IMG/VR virus record: IMGVR_UViG_3300035172_000036
Location: 1-31,892 of that record
Strand: one strand, 5' to 3'
From: a virus
Length of the DNA: 31,892 nucleotides
Shown here: positions 8,501-16,647 of the stretch, piece after piece
Layout of the letters: each line of letters opens with the position of its first letter
Position numbering within the stretch: the first letter of the stretch is position 1
The notes under the pieces: model-generated
Told to the model about the DNA's origin: nothing
The model's database searches: none
Seen by the model: the letters and a program-made list of their open reading frames with translations, nothing else
Made by a program: the position numbers and the translations under genes

Positions 8501-11458
8501 CGTGCCGCTCAGAATCATCCTACATTCCAAGATTACATGCACGCAATGGATACCATCGATGACATTCGCCACGTGACTAACAATCCTGGTACTGTTGCGG
8601 GACGTGCTACACCACAAGCTGGACCTGTACGCGTGCGAGGCTTGACGATGGCCGACGCTCAGAACTTAGTACGAAACATGGAACATACCGATCCTGGACT
8701 AGTATCGTTACGTGATGCGTTCAGGGAGCATGTAGAAGAAACTCGACGCTTCCAGCACGAAATGGGAATGATCACGGGACAAGAACATGCCGATTTGAAC
8801 ATGAACCATCCGAACGAAGTACCATGGAGCAAACGTGTATCTGGTGCCGAGCGTATCTACGAAGCAAATCGTGCAGACGCTAACACAGAAGCAGTTCGCG
8901 GAAACATATTCAGAAATGCCGAGGACGTGACTTCTGCCAATGTACGTGCAGCACTTAGCAATCAGGCTAGTCGTGAAGCTGCCGACGCTTTGCTTCGAAC
9001 GCCTAACGGGCGTATCATCTTACGACATGTTGATCCTGAGCACTTCACATTGAATCCTGACGCAAGACCTAACCAAGTTAGTTTCAGACGCGACGGCGTA
9101 ATGGAGCATTACGTAGCCGAGAATCGTAATGTTGCTGATTGGCTTAACCACGATCCTTATGGGAAAGGTGGTTGGTTCTCGCGTGCATGGAACACGTTGG
9201 CGAACGGTTACAGGCAAGGCACAACTGGTTATTTCAATCCAGTATTCGGACCAACGACTGACATGCTGCGTAACTGGTCGATCATGCAAACTACAGTGGG
9301 ACAAGCTGGCAGAGCCCCAGGATTTAGAGGCAAGATGCAAGCACTAACGGGTGCAAATCCACTAGGCCGTCAGGCGCCAGGGCTACTGAACCTCCCGAAA
9401 GCATGGACGTTGGTTAGTGGACAAAATGCACGTATTCCCCTCGGACGTGGAAGTGTGATCCACGCCATACCCTCACAATTAATTCCACAGCTTACAGATT
9501 ACATAGCACAAGCTATTCTCCATGGCGGTAACGGATGGTTCGGTCGAACCTATGGTGGCCAAGCGATTCGTCCAGTCGCCGAAGCTATGGCACGCGCAAT
9601 GGTGCGATGGCACGCCAACACTACATATGCTCGAACACAACACATGGGAGGCGTTTCTGGAAGCCGTATGACTCAAGCTGAGTCTGCTATGGAAAATGCT
9701 CGAGGTATGGGCAGCGTGATGCCGGGAGCAAACTCCGCTCTGGTACGTAGGGCTGCACCTATTCTAAATGCTTTCAAGCATACACTGGAAGCGGGTCGCA
9801 ATGCTGCGCACTTCGCATATGTTGAAGGAAATCTAGGCCGAGCACCGCTAGAACAATTGGTTCACGAATCGAATGAATTATCAGGTAACCCTCGAACTGG
9901 TGGACGTGCTTTCATGCCAAGTGGCGCACGCGAAAGATTCGATCCTGGACCACGCGAACCTGGTATCGGCGGAGCGATTAACTATGCTGGACGACAAGCT
10001 GCACGACCGTTCTTAACTGCATATCAAATGGCAAATGAAGCCAACAGAAAACTTCCGTTCGGAGGCATGACACAACAAGGTTGGAAAAACCGTCTGTCCA
10101 ATCCATCCTCGCTGATTAATCCGTTCACGTATGTAAAGCACATAACACCTATGAAGCTTACGGCTGCTTCGTATCTTTATAATATGTGGATGGGCAAAGA
10201 CCCTAATGGCAAGTCGTATATCGACCATGCAACGAATGGACAAAACCCAACAAGAGAGGCTACAACTATTTACTTTGCGAAGCCCGGCGCTCCGGTCGAA
10301 GACGGTTACCAATGGCCCATTCCACAAGAAGACGTGCTTCATAAAATGATAGTATGGGCTGCGATGCATCATATGTTTGGCGATCAACAGCATGTACGCT
10401 CGTCCCTTCGAGAAGATTTTGGGCACGCAGCACATGCGTTTATGGATGTTGCAATGTTGCCGCAGATACCGCCTGTACTGAGTGCCGCGTACGAAGCAGG
10501 AGGTGTTGCACCACCATCAAACATCGGAGGTTTTCTATCACCCCTCACAGAGGCGGCGGGACTTGGCAACTTGGCTGGTGCCGGTTCGTATGCACGCAGA
10601 GACCCACTGTATGCCAAGGATCAAAACTCAACTCTGCCCGAAAAATTGCAGCGTACGTTGTATGCACTGAACCCAGGGTTTGTAGCAGCGATGACTAAAG
10701 CTTACAGTGCTGCCGCTCACACCCCTCGCAGTGAAGACGATCCATGGGGAACATCTTGGGAAATGGCCAAGAACGCTATGGGAGCAGGTACAAGACAAAT
10801 GCTAGGAACGGGGCTAGCATCAAACATAGCCGATCAACGTAACATCGCGTCTGGTATGACGCGAGAATCGGAGAAGATGTTCGAACGTAAGAAGGTACTC
10901 GATGGATTGGTTGAATACGCCGCGAAGTATGGTACGACTGGCGAGCGTCAAATCGGTCGAGAGAAACCTTTAAGTAAAGCTGGCGAACAGATGGCACGGC
11001 AACAGGGACTTGAGCGTCTACCACGTGACATTGCAGGTTTGAGTCAACCTGAGCCTAAGAACGAATTGTATAAGATGTTCGCAAAAGACTTACTTAACCG
11101 TACGCGTAAGGATACGGTCCAGGGATACAAAACGTTGTTGGACTTCTGGAAAGATTCCACACAACAGATACAAACAATGCGACACAACGATTCAGCTAAC
11201 GATCCTACATGGCAACAACAACTACAACAGCGTCCGCAGATGATGTCGTTCTTGCAACGGCACGGTGTTGACACTACTAATCGTATAGACGTAAGGAACT
11301 ACTTGGAGGGATATCGCCAGAACGTCGCCCGAACGATTAACAACAATATCGACAAGATCGAAGCTGATTACTCACGGCGCATGGGACAACCCATTAAGTT
11401 GCAAGACCTCGATCCGCATAAGCCTTGGCATTCGAGTTTACAAGTGCCTACGCCGTGA
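5564..11458 (+). CDS. Giant virion protein with peptidoglycan hydrolase modules (M15 peptidase)
   Basis: At 1964 residues this is the largest gene. Residues about 70-210 resemble a cell-wall hydrolase-like module (HGEVNPKSSLEAQIIQAESAFNRA, then a YYPGTTY segment and VGPITGNASGG). Residues about 300-440 form an M15 (VanY/L-Ala-D-Glu type) peptidase: the zinc-ligand pattern H394-x6-D401 (SGHQSGVSADI) and the DPAHIRM segment with D431 and H434 are intact. Residues 440-830 are Pro-rich linkers (repeated GMPPLP). The remaining ~1100 residues are helical, with an FNPVFGPTTDMLRNW segment like large polyvalent-protein or internal-virion regions. The likely role is peptidoglycan penetration and DNA ejection at infection. 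13-bp palindromes at 6426 and 8193, with degenerate copies at 9665 and 11037, lie in linkers or loops. AGGAG precedes the ATG. Confidence 0.8.
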   Translation: MADDEEDLTQETETPDITTDEVPSRDPWKDTSDTSATAPVIPGVVPIDPARIVPGGIDRRQFIDEINNNPALVNRLTSMVHGEVNPKSSLEAQIIQAESAFNRAQHRGHSLEQALWDKPTYGQRGYYPGTTYVPITQADVEKFKRDVLDAVLHGSDLSSRYGVGPITGNASGGLAGRQFSSGQPGFQIRLADGTMESYFNEEGRRLNLPRFAGNAQPNIEILTPRSTTTPNWWEERDPEAISPPIPEGRGQEQRFAPTAPIASGDEWPPRETDLPDVWQSPKATPTPGVSQTVSQGQGLAGAVESFGFLSSRGRNLITQGLHPEFANRLSRAIQAAESATGQRAVIRDLYRTPETQAQYRADYIKRPVAWGGKVYYPNPNNQGGLAAPPGSSGHQSGVSADIQRGPVLDYLHRHAGEYGLSFLTGKAFQQDPAHIRMAGSVGANVGVGGRVGRTGEGMAEPHTAEYVTGSDGKKRLTLTVSKPSPAAPDVAIPATEAETAQAGQEQPDIAALLESLKETAEPAKPKGTEKQQYAVVPETPQASPTEPLIEELKSLLTKSKEEAPPKAPEFGFPEIPQFSEIPQGHIPLHPDAHSVKHVVVGANGLPQTISAADVALSGPMVGASKGFALTPEAMTQEPVEYPAPDLAEGEAPYTGGVKLYPGHGPHLQSDTPFAGWSKRFGEEAASNVKQILTHPEELPAPGHLAGGAGLIGMMRQLPPRIVGGRFAKPITEIPHGMPPLPGAPKIEFTPEMETQYRDWRRGGAAGPPTERTRWAEQFEQRLREELLGKVAPASRALPGVGQGLPLTALPAGMPPLPTAQVGHTPLTTPPVGMPPLPVAPPQAPPVRSPGGVRATPPAPPTPPTPPASPMPPTPPVGMTQTPPPGGRGWLPPAPAPVPGYAVRPSAIDFARRSDDANAALERFMGRAGVNPAELDRIRVTNDVSTGATAQQHATNAALKGETHLPNITYSTRMSFPEIERAAQNHPTFQDYMHAMDTIDDIRHVTNNPGTVAGRATPQAGPVRVRGLTMADAQNLVRNMEHTDPGLVSLRDAFREHVEETRRFQHEMGMITGQEHADLNMNHPNEVPWSKRVSGAERIYEANRADANTEAVRGNIFRNAEDVTSANVRAALSNQASREAADALLRTPNGRIILRHVDPEHFTLNPDARPNQVSFRRDGVMEHYVAENRNVADWLNHDPYGKGGWFSRAWNTLANGYRQGTTGYFNPVFGPTTDMLRNWSIMQTTVGQAGRAPGFRGKMQALTGANPLGRQAPGLLNLPKAWTLVSGQNARIPLGRGSVIHAIPSQLIPQLTDYIAQAILHGGNGWFGRTYGGQAIRPVAEAMARAMVRWHANTTYARTQHMGGVSGSRMTQAESAMENARGMGSVMPGANSALVRRAAPILNAFKHTLEAGRNAAHFAYVEGNLGRAPLEQLVHESNELSGNPRTGGRAFMPSGARERFDPGPREPGIGGAINYAGRQAARPFLTAYQMANEANRKLPFGGMTQQGWKNRLSNPSSLINPFTYVKHITPMKLTAASYLYNMWMGKDPNGKSYIDHATNGQNPTREATTIYFAKPGAPVEDGYQWPIPQEDVLHKMIVWAAMHHMFGDQQHVRSSLREDFGHAAHAFMDVAMLPQIPPVLSAAYEAGGVAPPSNIGGFLSPLTEAAGLGNLAGAGSYARRDPLYAKDQNSTLPEKLQRTLYALNPGFVAAMTKAYSAAAHTPRSEDDPWGTSWEMAKNAMGAGTRQMLGTGLASNIADQRNIASGMTRESEKMFERKKVLDGLVEYAAKYGTTGERQIGREKPLSKAGEQMARQQGLERLPRDIAGLSQPEPKNELYKMFAKDLLNRTRKDTVQGYKTLLDFWKDSTQQIQTMRHNDSANDPTWQQQLQQRPQMMSFLQRHGVDTTNRIDVRNYLEGYRQNVARTINNNIDKIEADYSRRMGQPIKLQDLDPHKPWHSSLQVPTP
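6426..6438. repeat. 13-bp palindrome, intragenic
   Basis: GTGTGAGTCAAAC in the linker just before the M15 module; encodes VSQT. Confidence 0.85.
8193..8205. repeat. 13-bp palindrome, intragenic
   Basis: GTATGACTCAAAC in the Pro-rich linker of the giant virion gene; encodes MTQT. Confidence 0.85.
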
Positions 11459-11471
11459 GTTTGACTCAAAC
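11459..11471. repeat. 13-bp palindrome at the convergent operon junction
   Basis: GTTTGACTCAAAC occupies the entire space between the two converging stop codons (TGA ends 11458; TAG ends 11471). Confidence 0.9.
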
Positions 11472-11722
11472 TAGTTGAGGGACTTATCTACCTTTGGCTT
11501 CTCTACTTTCGGTGGCAGTATCTTTGTAGTAGCTCGCCACTGAATAACGCCTCCCGGCAAGATGAACTTTTGCACCTTGCCCTCGGCCAGTAGCGAATTG
11601 AGAAACGATAGCACTTCACGGTCATCGACCTTAGTGCTCACTCGTGAAATCAATTCGCTCTGCCGTCTACCTACAGTACCTGCGTTGATGAGCCATTCTG
11701 TCAGTTTTGCCTGCCAGTCCAT
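11471..11722 (-). CDS. Small winged-helix-like protein
   Basis: The 83 residues read like a winged helix: a first helix WQAKLTEWLINAG, then RRQSELISRV, a recognition-type helix DREVLSFLNSLLAEGKV, and a beta wing VQKFILPGGVIQW, followed by a basic Pro/Lys tail. It is the last gene of the minus-strand operon, ten bases after the DNA polymerase stop, and may bind DNA or the polymerase, which is inference. TAGGAG precedes the ATG. Its stop meets the late operon's last stop across the palindrome at 11459-11471. Confidence 0.55.
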   Translation of the reverse strand: MDWQAKLTEWLINAGTVGRRQSELISRVSTKVDDREVLSFLNSLLAEGKVQKFILPGGVIQWRATTKILPPKVEKPKVDKSLN

Positions 11723-11731
11723 CGTGGGCTC

Positions 11732-14227
11732 CTACAACTTCACGACTTGCATGTTCGACCATCTGTGCAAGCCTTTCTTATCTTCAATGAATTTATGTAG
11801 CTTATCATCCCAGATAGTCGGATACGACATCTTCAACTCTGCTGCAATTGACAATGGCTCTGGTAGCCTGCGCATATGCACATCTTGTATCCAGATAGGG
11901 CTCTCGGCGTGCTTCTTTAACACCTTCAATGCAGTTTTAGCATACGCAGGCTCGACGATACCGACAAGATTGTCATGCACGTTGATGGCAATTCGAGCAT
12001 AACCCTTGGGCCACTCGTCGTCTTCTTCACTCATGTACCAAGTCTGCACAACTTTATCGCCGATTGTACTCTGCGGATAGAACGCTATTACGGACTTCAT
12101 TACCTCTTCATCCATTCGTTGTAGCACGCGGAACCGTCGCCCCAACGCGTTGTACATCGTCCGTGTCTTCTTGAACTCGTATGACTCACGGTCCCACCAC
12201 GGGACTAGCTCTGGTGTTGTTCGATGGTACAACTGAAATGCTCTTGCTGCTTGGTGATATGGTAGTTCAGTGACTTCTGCGAGTCGAAACCGTTCCATTC
12301 GGTAATTGAGACCGTGACGACAACGTTTTGCGACGTACCGAATAGTTGGATGATTGTTCTCATCCCAATCCTTAACAGGAACAGAATCATACGGAACCTT
12401 GAACATCTCGGCAGCGAGGGCTCGGTGACAGTCATAGATTCCATCCTTTTTTGCTTGTGCGAATTGCTCTTTCCACTTCATAATGTCCGCTCTAAAACCA
12501 ACAACTTGCGCTTCAGCTTGCGCCAGATCGAAATATATGAGGACAGTGCCCGGATCAGAAACAAAGAAGCCTCTGGCTCTAACGGGCTGGTTCTGCATAT
12601 TTCCTCCCTCTCCATTAATAAGCTCGCTAGAAGACAGCCGACCTGGTGCATTGCTAACTCCATACTGTTTATATTCGCATCTAAATCTGCCGTCTTTCGA
12701 CTCCTTCGACGTAGCATAGGTTGACCGGAACTTGTCTTCTTTTTTCCATGCGTCGAGCGCACTTAACATCTCCTTTTCTATTGGTCGCGTGTGCGCGTTC
12801 TGCAGAATGTGATTACGATTGGTCTTGTCGGTTGACGTACCTTTACCTTGGAGGTTTAGCCGACGAAAGAATAACTCCTTCATCTGCGGCCATGATGCGG
12901 GATTGGGATTGTAATCCATATCTTCTGTTGCCTCGTGGACTAACCTATGAAATTCATTTTCCATCTCGGCAACATATCGATTAACTTCACGAGCTATGAC
13001 TTCTTTCACGGTTTGATCGACTGCTACACCATGGACAGTGGCCTCGACTAAATGCGGTTGTGCTCGCATGACGTGACCGAAGAAGAAATCCTTGAGCTTT
13101 TGCCGTTCAAGTTCATCGTATTCACGCTCATAGACACGATACGTGATCGCTGCATCTTTGCAGTTATACTTCCAGAACTCGTCTATGTCACCGCCTTCCT
13201 TCCAGTAATCGCCTTCGTCTTTGTAGAACGGATGCGTTGTGTACTGCGACGTGAGATATCCCAAGTTATGCGGAAGCTGAGGATAAAGCGTATGATGCGC
13301 AAGCAACGTATCGAACCAAATCCTAATACGAATTCTGTCCCGTAACCAACACCAGTATGAGTCAAACCCACCATTCTGTGCAACGATCCGGTGTGAGTCA
13401 CACAGGTCTTGTATCGCTGTGAGTATGCTAGCCTCTTGTCCTACCGAATAACGATTGCCTGAGTCATCACGCCAATTGATACACATGGCACGGTGCGGAT
13501 CATTCGACAGACCGATACAAGCTGTCTGATCATTGAGCCCTTCGATATCGAGTGCCACAGGATTATCGCTGCGTTGTAAATCGCTGATGAAGTTTAAGGC
13601 GTCACGATACGTAGGATTGATAATCCCATCAACCTTATACGGCTTGAACTTGTTAGTCAGGACTTGCTCGATCCGCTTGCAATTCATCATGAATGTAACT
13701 TCAACCTTCGGCGTACGCAGTGCATCCGCTGGATTGTTTGCACAGATTGCCTTACCACGTTTGTTATTGGGGAGGATCAGATCGATAACAGACCCACGCC
13801 ATTTGTCGATACCCTTTTCGCATAGAAATGCTTCGAGTGCCTCACCGCCGAACAGCACAATAACTTCGACGTTAGGCAATTGACCGACTTCCCATAGGAC
13901 TAGCTCACACCACTTGGTGAACTCATCAGGATGTATCTTAAACTTCTCGTCGTCGCTGAATGCGATTTGTCGTTTGATGACATTCGTCACATATACGGTA
14001 TCGCGAGTAAGACCGTATTGTTTAACGACGGACCACAGTAATTGGCCTGACTTACCAACGAACGGTATACCTTGACGTGCCTCTGATTCGCCTGGACCCT
14101 TACTTATGAACGCTACCTTCGCGTCCAATGGGCCACTGCTTAGGCATTGAATTTCAAGTCCCTGCGTGTCGGCAAGTGCTCGGACTTGAGACTCTAGCTC
14201 GTCACGGGTTAGATTTCTGCTCAACAT
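11732..14227 (-). CDS. Family A DNA polymerase with N-terminal uracil-DNA-glycosylase-like domain
   Basis: This is the replicative polymerase, 831 residues. Residues about 30-180 resemble a family 4/5 uracil-DNA glycosylase (KGPGESEARQGIPFVGKSG at 43-61), but the usual HPSAxLR segment reads NNPADALR (164-171), so the catalytic-loop His is replaced. Residues about 222-365 are a 3'-5' exonuclease with all four acidic residues: D227 and E229, D289 (GFDS) and D358 (YNCKDAA). The polymerase palm has motif A DLAQAE (D567, E572), motif B R630-x3-K634-x3-H638-x3-Y642, where His stands at the position normally Phe or Tyr, and motif C HDN (751-753), where Asn replaces the usual Glu. UDG-PolA fusions are known in SPO1-like phages. 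AAAGG precedes the ATG. The gene start overlaps the kinase gene. Confidence 0.9.
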   Translation of the reverse strand: MLSRNLTRDELESQVRALADTQGLEIQCLSSGPLDAKVAFISKGPGESEARQGIPFVGKSGQLLWSVVKQYGLTRDTVYVTNVIKRQIAFSDDEKFKIHPDEFTKWCELVLWEVGQLPNVEVIVLFGGEALEAFLCEKGIDKWRGSVIDLILPNNKRGKAICANNPADALRTPKVEVTFMMNCKRIEQVLTNKFKPYKVDGIINPTYRDALNFISDLQRSDNPVALDIEGLNDQTACIGLSNDPHRAMCINWRDDSGNRYSVGQEASILTAIQDLCDSHRIVAQNGGFDSYWCWLRDRIRIRIWFDTLLAHHTLYPQLPHNLGYLTSQYTTHPFYKDEGDYWKEGGDIDEFWKYNCKDAAITYRVYEREYDELERQKLKDFFFGHVMRAQPHLVEATVHGVAVDQTVKEVIAREVNRYVAEMENEFHRLVHEATEDMDYNPNPASWPQMKELFFRRLNLQGKGTSTDKTNRNHILQNAHTRPIEKEMLSALDAWKKEDKFRSTYATSKESKDGRFRCEYKQYGVSNAPGRLSSSELINGEGGNMQNQPVRARGFFVSDPGTVLIYFDLAQAEAQVVGFRADIMKWKEQFAQAKKDGIYDCHRALAAEMFKVPYDSVPVKDWDENNHPTIRYVAKRCRHGLNYRMERFRLAEVTELPYHQAARAFQLYHRTTPELVPWWDRESYEFKKTRTMYNALGRRFRVLQRMDEEVMKSVIAFYPQSTIGDKVVQTWYMSEEDDEWPKGYARIAINVHDNLVGIVEPAYAKTALKVLKKHAESPIWIQDVHMRRLPEPLSIAAELKMSYPTIWDDKLHKFIEDKKGLHRWSNMQVVKL
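13355..13367. repeat. 13-bp palindrome in the polymerase gene
   Basis: GTATGAGTCAAAC overlaps codons for GFDSYW, the exonuclease motif II region. Confidence 0.85.
13391..13403. repeat. 13-bp palindrome in the polymerase gene
   Basis: GTGTGAGTCACAC, perfectly symmetric, 36 bases from the previous copy; encodes part of LCDSHRI. Confidence 0.85.
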
Positions 14228-14753
14228 TTGACAGCCTTTCTATGATCCTTGGTGCGAGTTGCTGCATTTTAAGTCGAAGCCGATCTTCTGAACCGTCGTT
14301 GCGTACATAGAAATCGGCCCCAGGGATTGTGAATGGGTACGCACTTTCGACACTCTTCCTAGCTACATCAACTAATACGTATTGGCCTAGTCCTAGGACA
14401 TCGTTAGCATTAACTCCATCGTCAACGACACAATACATAGGCGGTTTATGGCCCTCGATACGCGCTCTTAATAGTACGCCGAGCACGCGCGGCCCATAGT
14501 TGAAACGCATATGCTGCTGTTCGCGTTGAATAAACTCACGAAGCGATTTGTTACTTAACGCTTCTATTGGATCGGTCATTTCCAGATCGAGCGCAGGATA
14601 GTCTAGTAAGTTTTCAGCATACGCAAGAACAGGAAACGAGAAACTGTCATGCTTAACTGTGTAACCTAGTGCCATCAATGCGTTACCCAGGGCTGTTGCT
14701 GCTGTTGTCTTACCACTATTGTGCGGTCCTGTTAACGCTATGTACTTGGTCAT
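14202..14753 (-). CDS. P-loop nucleotide kinase, probable deoxynucleoside monophosphate kinase
   Basis: The 183 residues start with a Walker A loop GPHNSGKTT (9-17) after a first beta strand KYIALT. A lid-like region FNYGPRVLGVLLRARIEG and a C-terminal VRNDGSEDRLRLKMQQL helix follow, as in phage dNMP kinases. It would phosphorylate dNMPs to feed phage DNA synthesis, and its place directly before the polymerase (26-bp overlap) fits. The substrate cannot be fixed from sequence alone; another small-molecule kinase is possible. AAAGGA precedes the ATG. Confidence 0.7.
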   Translation of the reverse strand: MTKYIALTGPHNSGKTTAATALGNALMALGYTVKHDSFSFPVLAYAENLLDYPALDLEMTDPIEALSNKSLREFIQREQQHMRFNYGPRVLGVLLRARIEGHKPPMYCVVDDGVNANDVLGLGQYVLVDVARKSVESAYPFTIPGADFYVRNDGSEDRLRLKMQQLAPRIIERLSNVEQKSNP

Positions 14754-14775
14754 CGTTTTGTCCTTTGCTTTGCTT

Positions 14776-16089
14776 TCACTTGTCTCTTCTCTCTCTTCTT
14801 AACGATTGTCCCATAGCGTGTCTGTCACAGATAACTATCACTTGGTTCCTGGCGCGAGTGATGGCTGTATAGAAGTTGTTCCTGTTTAACAGAAATGGAG
14901 CACGTCGTGAGATGCAATACACTATCGTATCGAATTCTGAACCCTGGCTTTTGTGTGTTGTGATGGCGTAGCCAAGTTCTATTTGTTTCCTTGGATCGTA
15001 GTTCGTCATCGCCTGTGCGTATGCGTTATACGTGCGTACTCTTGGAGGGATTTCAATGTGTTGCCTATCGTTTGTGTTAAGCCATAATGTGCCTTCTTCG
15101 GGATCGATCTCTGTGATGCGTCCGATCTCACCGTTGAATAATCGCAGTTCGTAGTCATTCTTGATCCACAGGAATTTGTCATGCGCTCGCACTACCAACG
15201 GCTTGTCGTGTGAGTCAAACCGAGGTATGCGAAGGAGTTCCTTCTGTCGGTTTAGCCTAAGCTGAATGGTTGGGTTGACTACACCAGTCCCGACGCTTCC
15301 TTTACGTGTAGGCATAATGATTTGATTGTTGTCGCTACCTAATTCTGGATGCGCTGAGACTAACTTAAACAATTGAAGCAATGGCTGATCAGTATACACA
15401 ACATGGAAATGATCATTGTTACGCGGCACTAAACCACGCAAGACACGATAAGCGTTCGACACAATAGCGTCGCCGCTGCGGAAATTATACGTCAACTCGA
15501 TTGACGGAAATCTATGCAGCAACGTTCTGAATGGAGGATCGCCATCTTCTACAGGTAGCAATTGATTGTTGTCACCAAAGAAACGGATCACGCCTTTCTT
15601 AGGTAATGCATCCATAAGGTGACGATAGAGTTGCGGTCCTACCATCGATGCTTCGTCTACGATGATAACGTTTTCCTCGAACGGGTTGAACTTGTTTCGC
15701 CTAGGCTCGTTAGGCTTGCGTTCCTCAAAATGAATAATGTCACTATCATCGGGGTCCGTGTCGATGATGACCGGATCGTCCGATGGCATTGGGAACTCAA
15801 GTAGTTTGTGGACTGTGACCGCTTTGATGCCTGTTAGTTCTTGGATGCGCTTAGCCGCTCGTCCAGTCGGGGCGCATAGGGCTACTTTCTCGTTTCGCAA
15901 CGCCACATAAACCTTACCTAGAACGAACGTCTTGCCTGTACCCGCTCCACCTGTGACAGATACGATGCGTTGCTTTAGATCGGTACACATGTCCACTGCA
16001 TATTCTTGCTCGCTGGACGGATGGATGATCGTGCTTTCTTCTTCGGTATGGTTGCTGCCTTCGAAACGGTCGTCGTCAGTGTGACTCAT
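14776..16089 (-). CDS. RecD/Pif1-like SF1B DNA helicase
   Basis: All helicase motifs can be read in the 437 residues: Walker A GGAGTGKT (47-54), motif Ia APTGRAAKR (73-81), DEAS (145-148), GDNNQLLPV (172-180), YNFRSG (201-206), THKSQGSEFD and a terminal YTAITRARNQV. It is a 5'-3' helicase of the RecD/Dda kind, likely acting at the phage fork or in recombination. The start chosen is the ATG inside the 13-bp palindrome 16079-16091, two bases after the upstream stop and with GGAGAAGGGAG upstream; a start 36 bases earlier lies inside the neighbouring gene. The gene carries another palindrome at 15208-15220. Confidence 0.88.
   Translation of the reverse strand: MSHTDDDRFEGSNHTEEESTIIHPSSEQEYAVDMCTDLKQRIVSVTGGAGTGKTFVLGKVYVALRNEKVALCAPTGRAAKRIQELTGIKAVTVHKLLEFPMPSDDPVIIDTDPDDSDIIHFEERKPNEPRRNKFNPFEENVIIVDEASMVGPQLYRHLMDALPKKGVIRFFGDNNQLLPVEDGDPPFRTLLHRFPSIELTYNFRSGDAIVSNAYRVLRGLVPRNNDHFHVVYTDQPLLQLFKLVSAHPELGSDNNQIIMPTRKGSVGTGVVNPTIQLRLNRQKELLRIPRFDSHDKPLVVRAHDKFLWIKNDYELRLFNGEIGRITEIDPEEGTLWLNTNDRQHIEIPPRVRTYNAYAQAMTNYDPRKQIELGYAITTHKSQGSEFDTIVYCISRRAPFLLNRNNFYTAITRARNQVIVICDRHAMGQSLRRERRDK
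15208..15220. repeat. 13-bp palindrome in the helicase gene
   Basis: GTGTGAGTCAAAC; on the minus strand encodes part of RFDSHDK between conserved helicase motifs. Confidence 0.85.
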
Positions 16090-16091
16090 AC
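16079..16091. repeat. 13-bp palindrome containing a start codon
   Basis: Minus-strand GTATGAGTCACAC holds the ATG of the helicase gene (MSHT). Confidence 0.9.
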
Positions 16092-16442
16092 TCACTCCCT
16101 TCTCCACTTGACCTTGTTTCTCCAACTCGCGTAATCAATCCCTGGTGGTGTGAACGGACTGAACTCAGCCTCGATCAAATGCGCATTGCGATTCTCGACC
16201 TTGGATATATCTTCTCGGACGATTGTTATTCTATAAACGGGTTCGAAGCCTACGTCGGCATCAGCGTCGTCATTAAACTTGACGAACACCTGTCCAAACG
16301 CGAGCTTCGACATGTTCCAATAGTCAGGCCCTCGATCTGAGAACAAATCGCCTGGCTTCAAATGCTCTGCTTCGACCAATGTAGCTACAATACGAACTGT
16401 GCGCTCAGGTCGAACAACTCGTTGAAGGAAACGTCTTCGCAT
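16092..16442 (-). CDS. Hypothetical protein
   Basis: This 116-residue protein begins with a basic segment (MRRRFLQRVVRPERT), then alternates beta-like strands (VRIVATLVEAEHL, GFEPVYRITIVRED). I recognise no family. The phrase LKPGDLFSDRGPDYW is like small phage proteins with a single SH3-like barrel, but that is weak. It sits between the ribbon-helix-helix gene (3-base gap) and the helicase (stop two bases before the helicase start), within the replication operon. GAAGGGAT precedes the ATG. Confidence 0.6.
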   Translation of the reverse strand: MRRRFLQRVVRPERTVRIVATLVEAEHLKPGDLFSDRGPDYWNMSKLAFGQVFVKFNDDADADVGFEPVYRITIVREDISKVENRNAHLIEAEFSPFTPPGIDYASWRNKVKWRRE

Positions 16443-16445
16443 CGT

Positions 16446-16646
16446 TTATCCCTTCTTCGAGGCTATCTCTGCAACAACAGTTCGTGCGGCTTGAACCACT
16501 AAGGTCCGCACGAACTGTGACGCAGTAAGGTTTAGTTCCCTTGCGGCTAGATTGACTGTCCGCTTGTCTTGTGGACGGATGCGCACTAATAGCTGATCCG
16601 ATCCATTGACGATGTGCTCGTCCAGTCTGATTAGTACGCTTTCCAT
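16446..16646 (-). CDS. Ribbon-helix-helix (DUF1778/CopG-like) DNA-binding protein
   Basis: The 66 residues contain a short strand QLLVRIRPQDK, then two helices RTVNLAARELNL and TASQFVRTLVVQAARTVV. This is the strand-helix-helix layout of ribbon-helix-helix regulators and DUF1778-type antitoxins. No toxin-like partner with an acetyltransferase or PIN signature is next to it, so a phage transcription regulator is more likely than an antitoxin. Such dimers bind short palindromes, which makes it a candidate reader of the 13-bp GTNTGASTCANAC sites; that link is only inference. AGAGG precedes the ATG. Confidence 0.6.
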   Translation of the reverse strand: MESVLIRLDEHIVNGSDQLLVRIRPQDKRTVNLAARELNLTASQFVRTLVVQAARTVVAEIASKKG

Positions 16647-16647
16647 C

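Noticed and set aside
16446-16646. Toxin-antitoxin pair with the neighbouring gene
   Set aside because: Neither neighbour resembles a GNAT, PIN or RelE toxin, and the GNAT-like gene at 690 is in a different operon.
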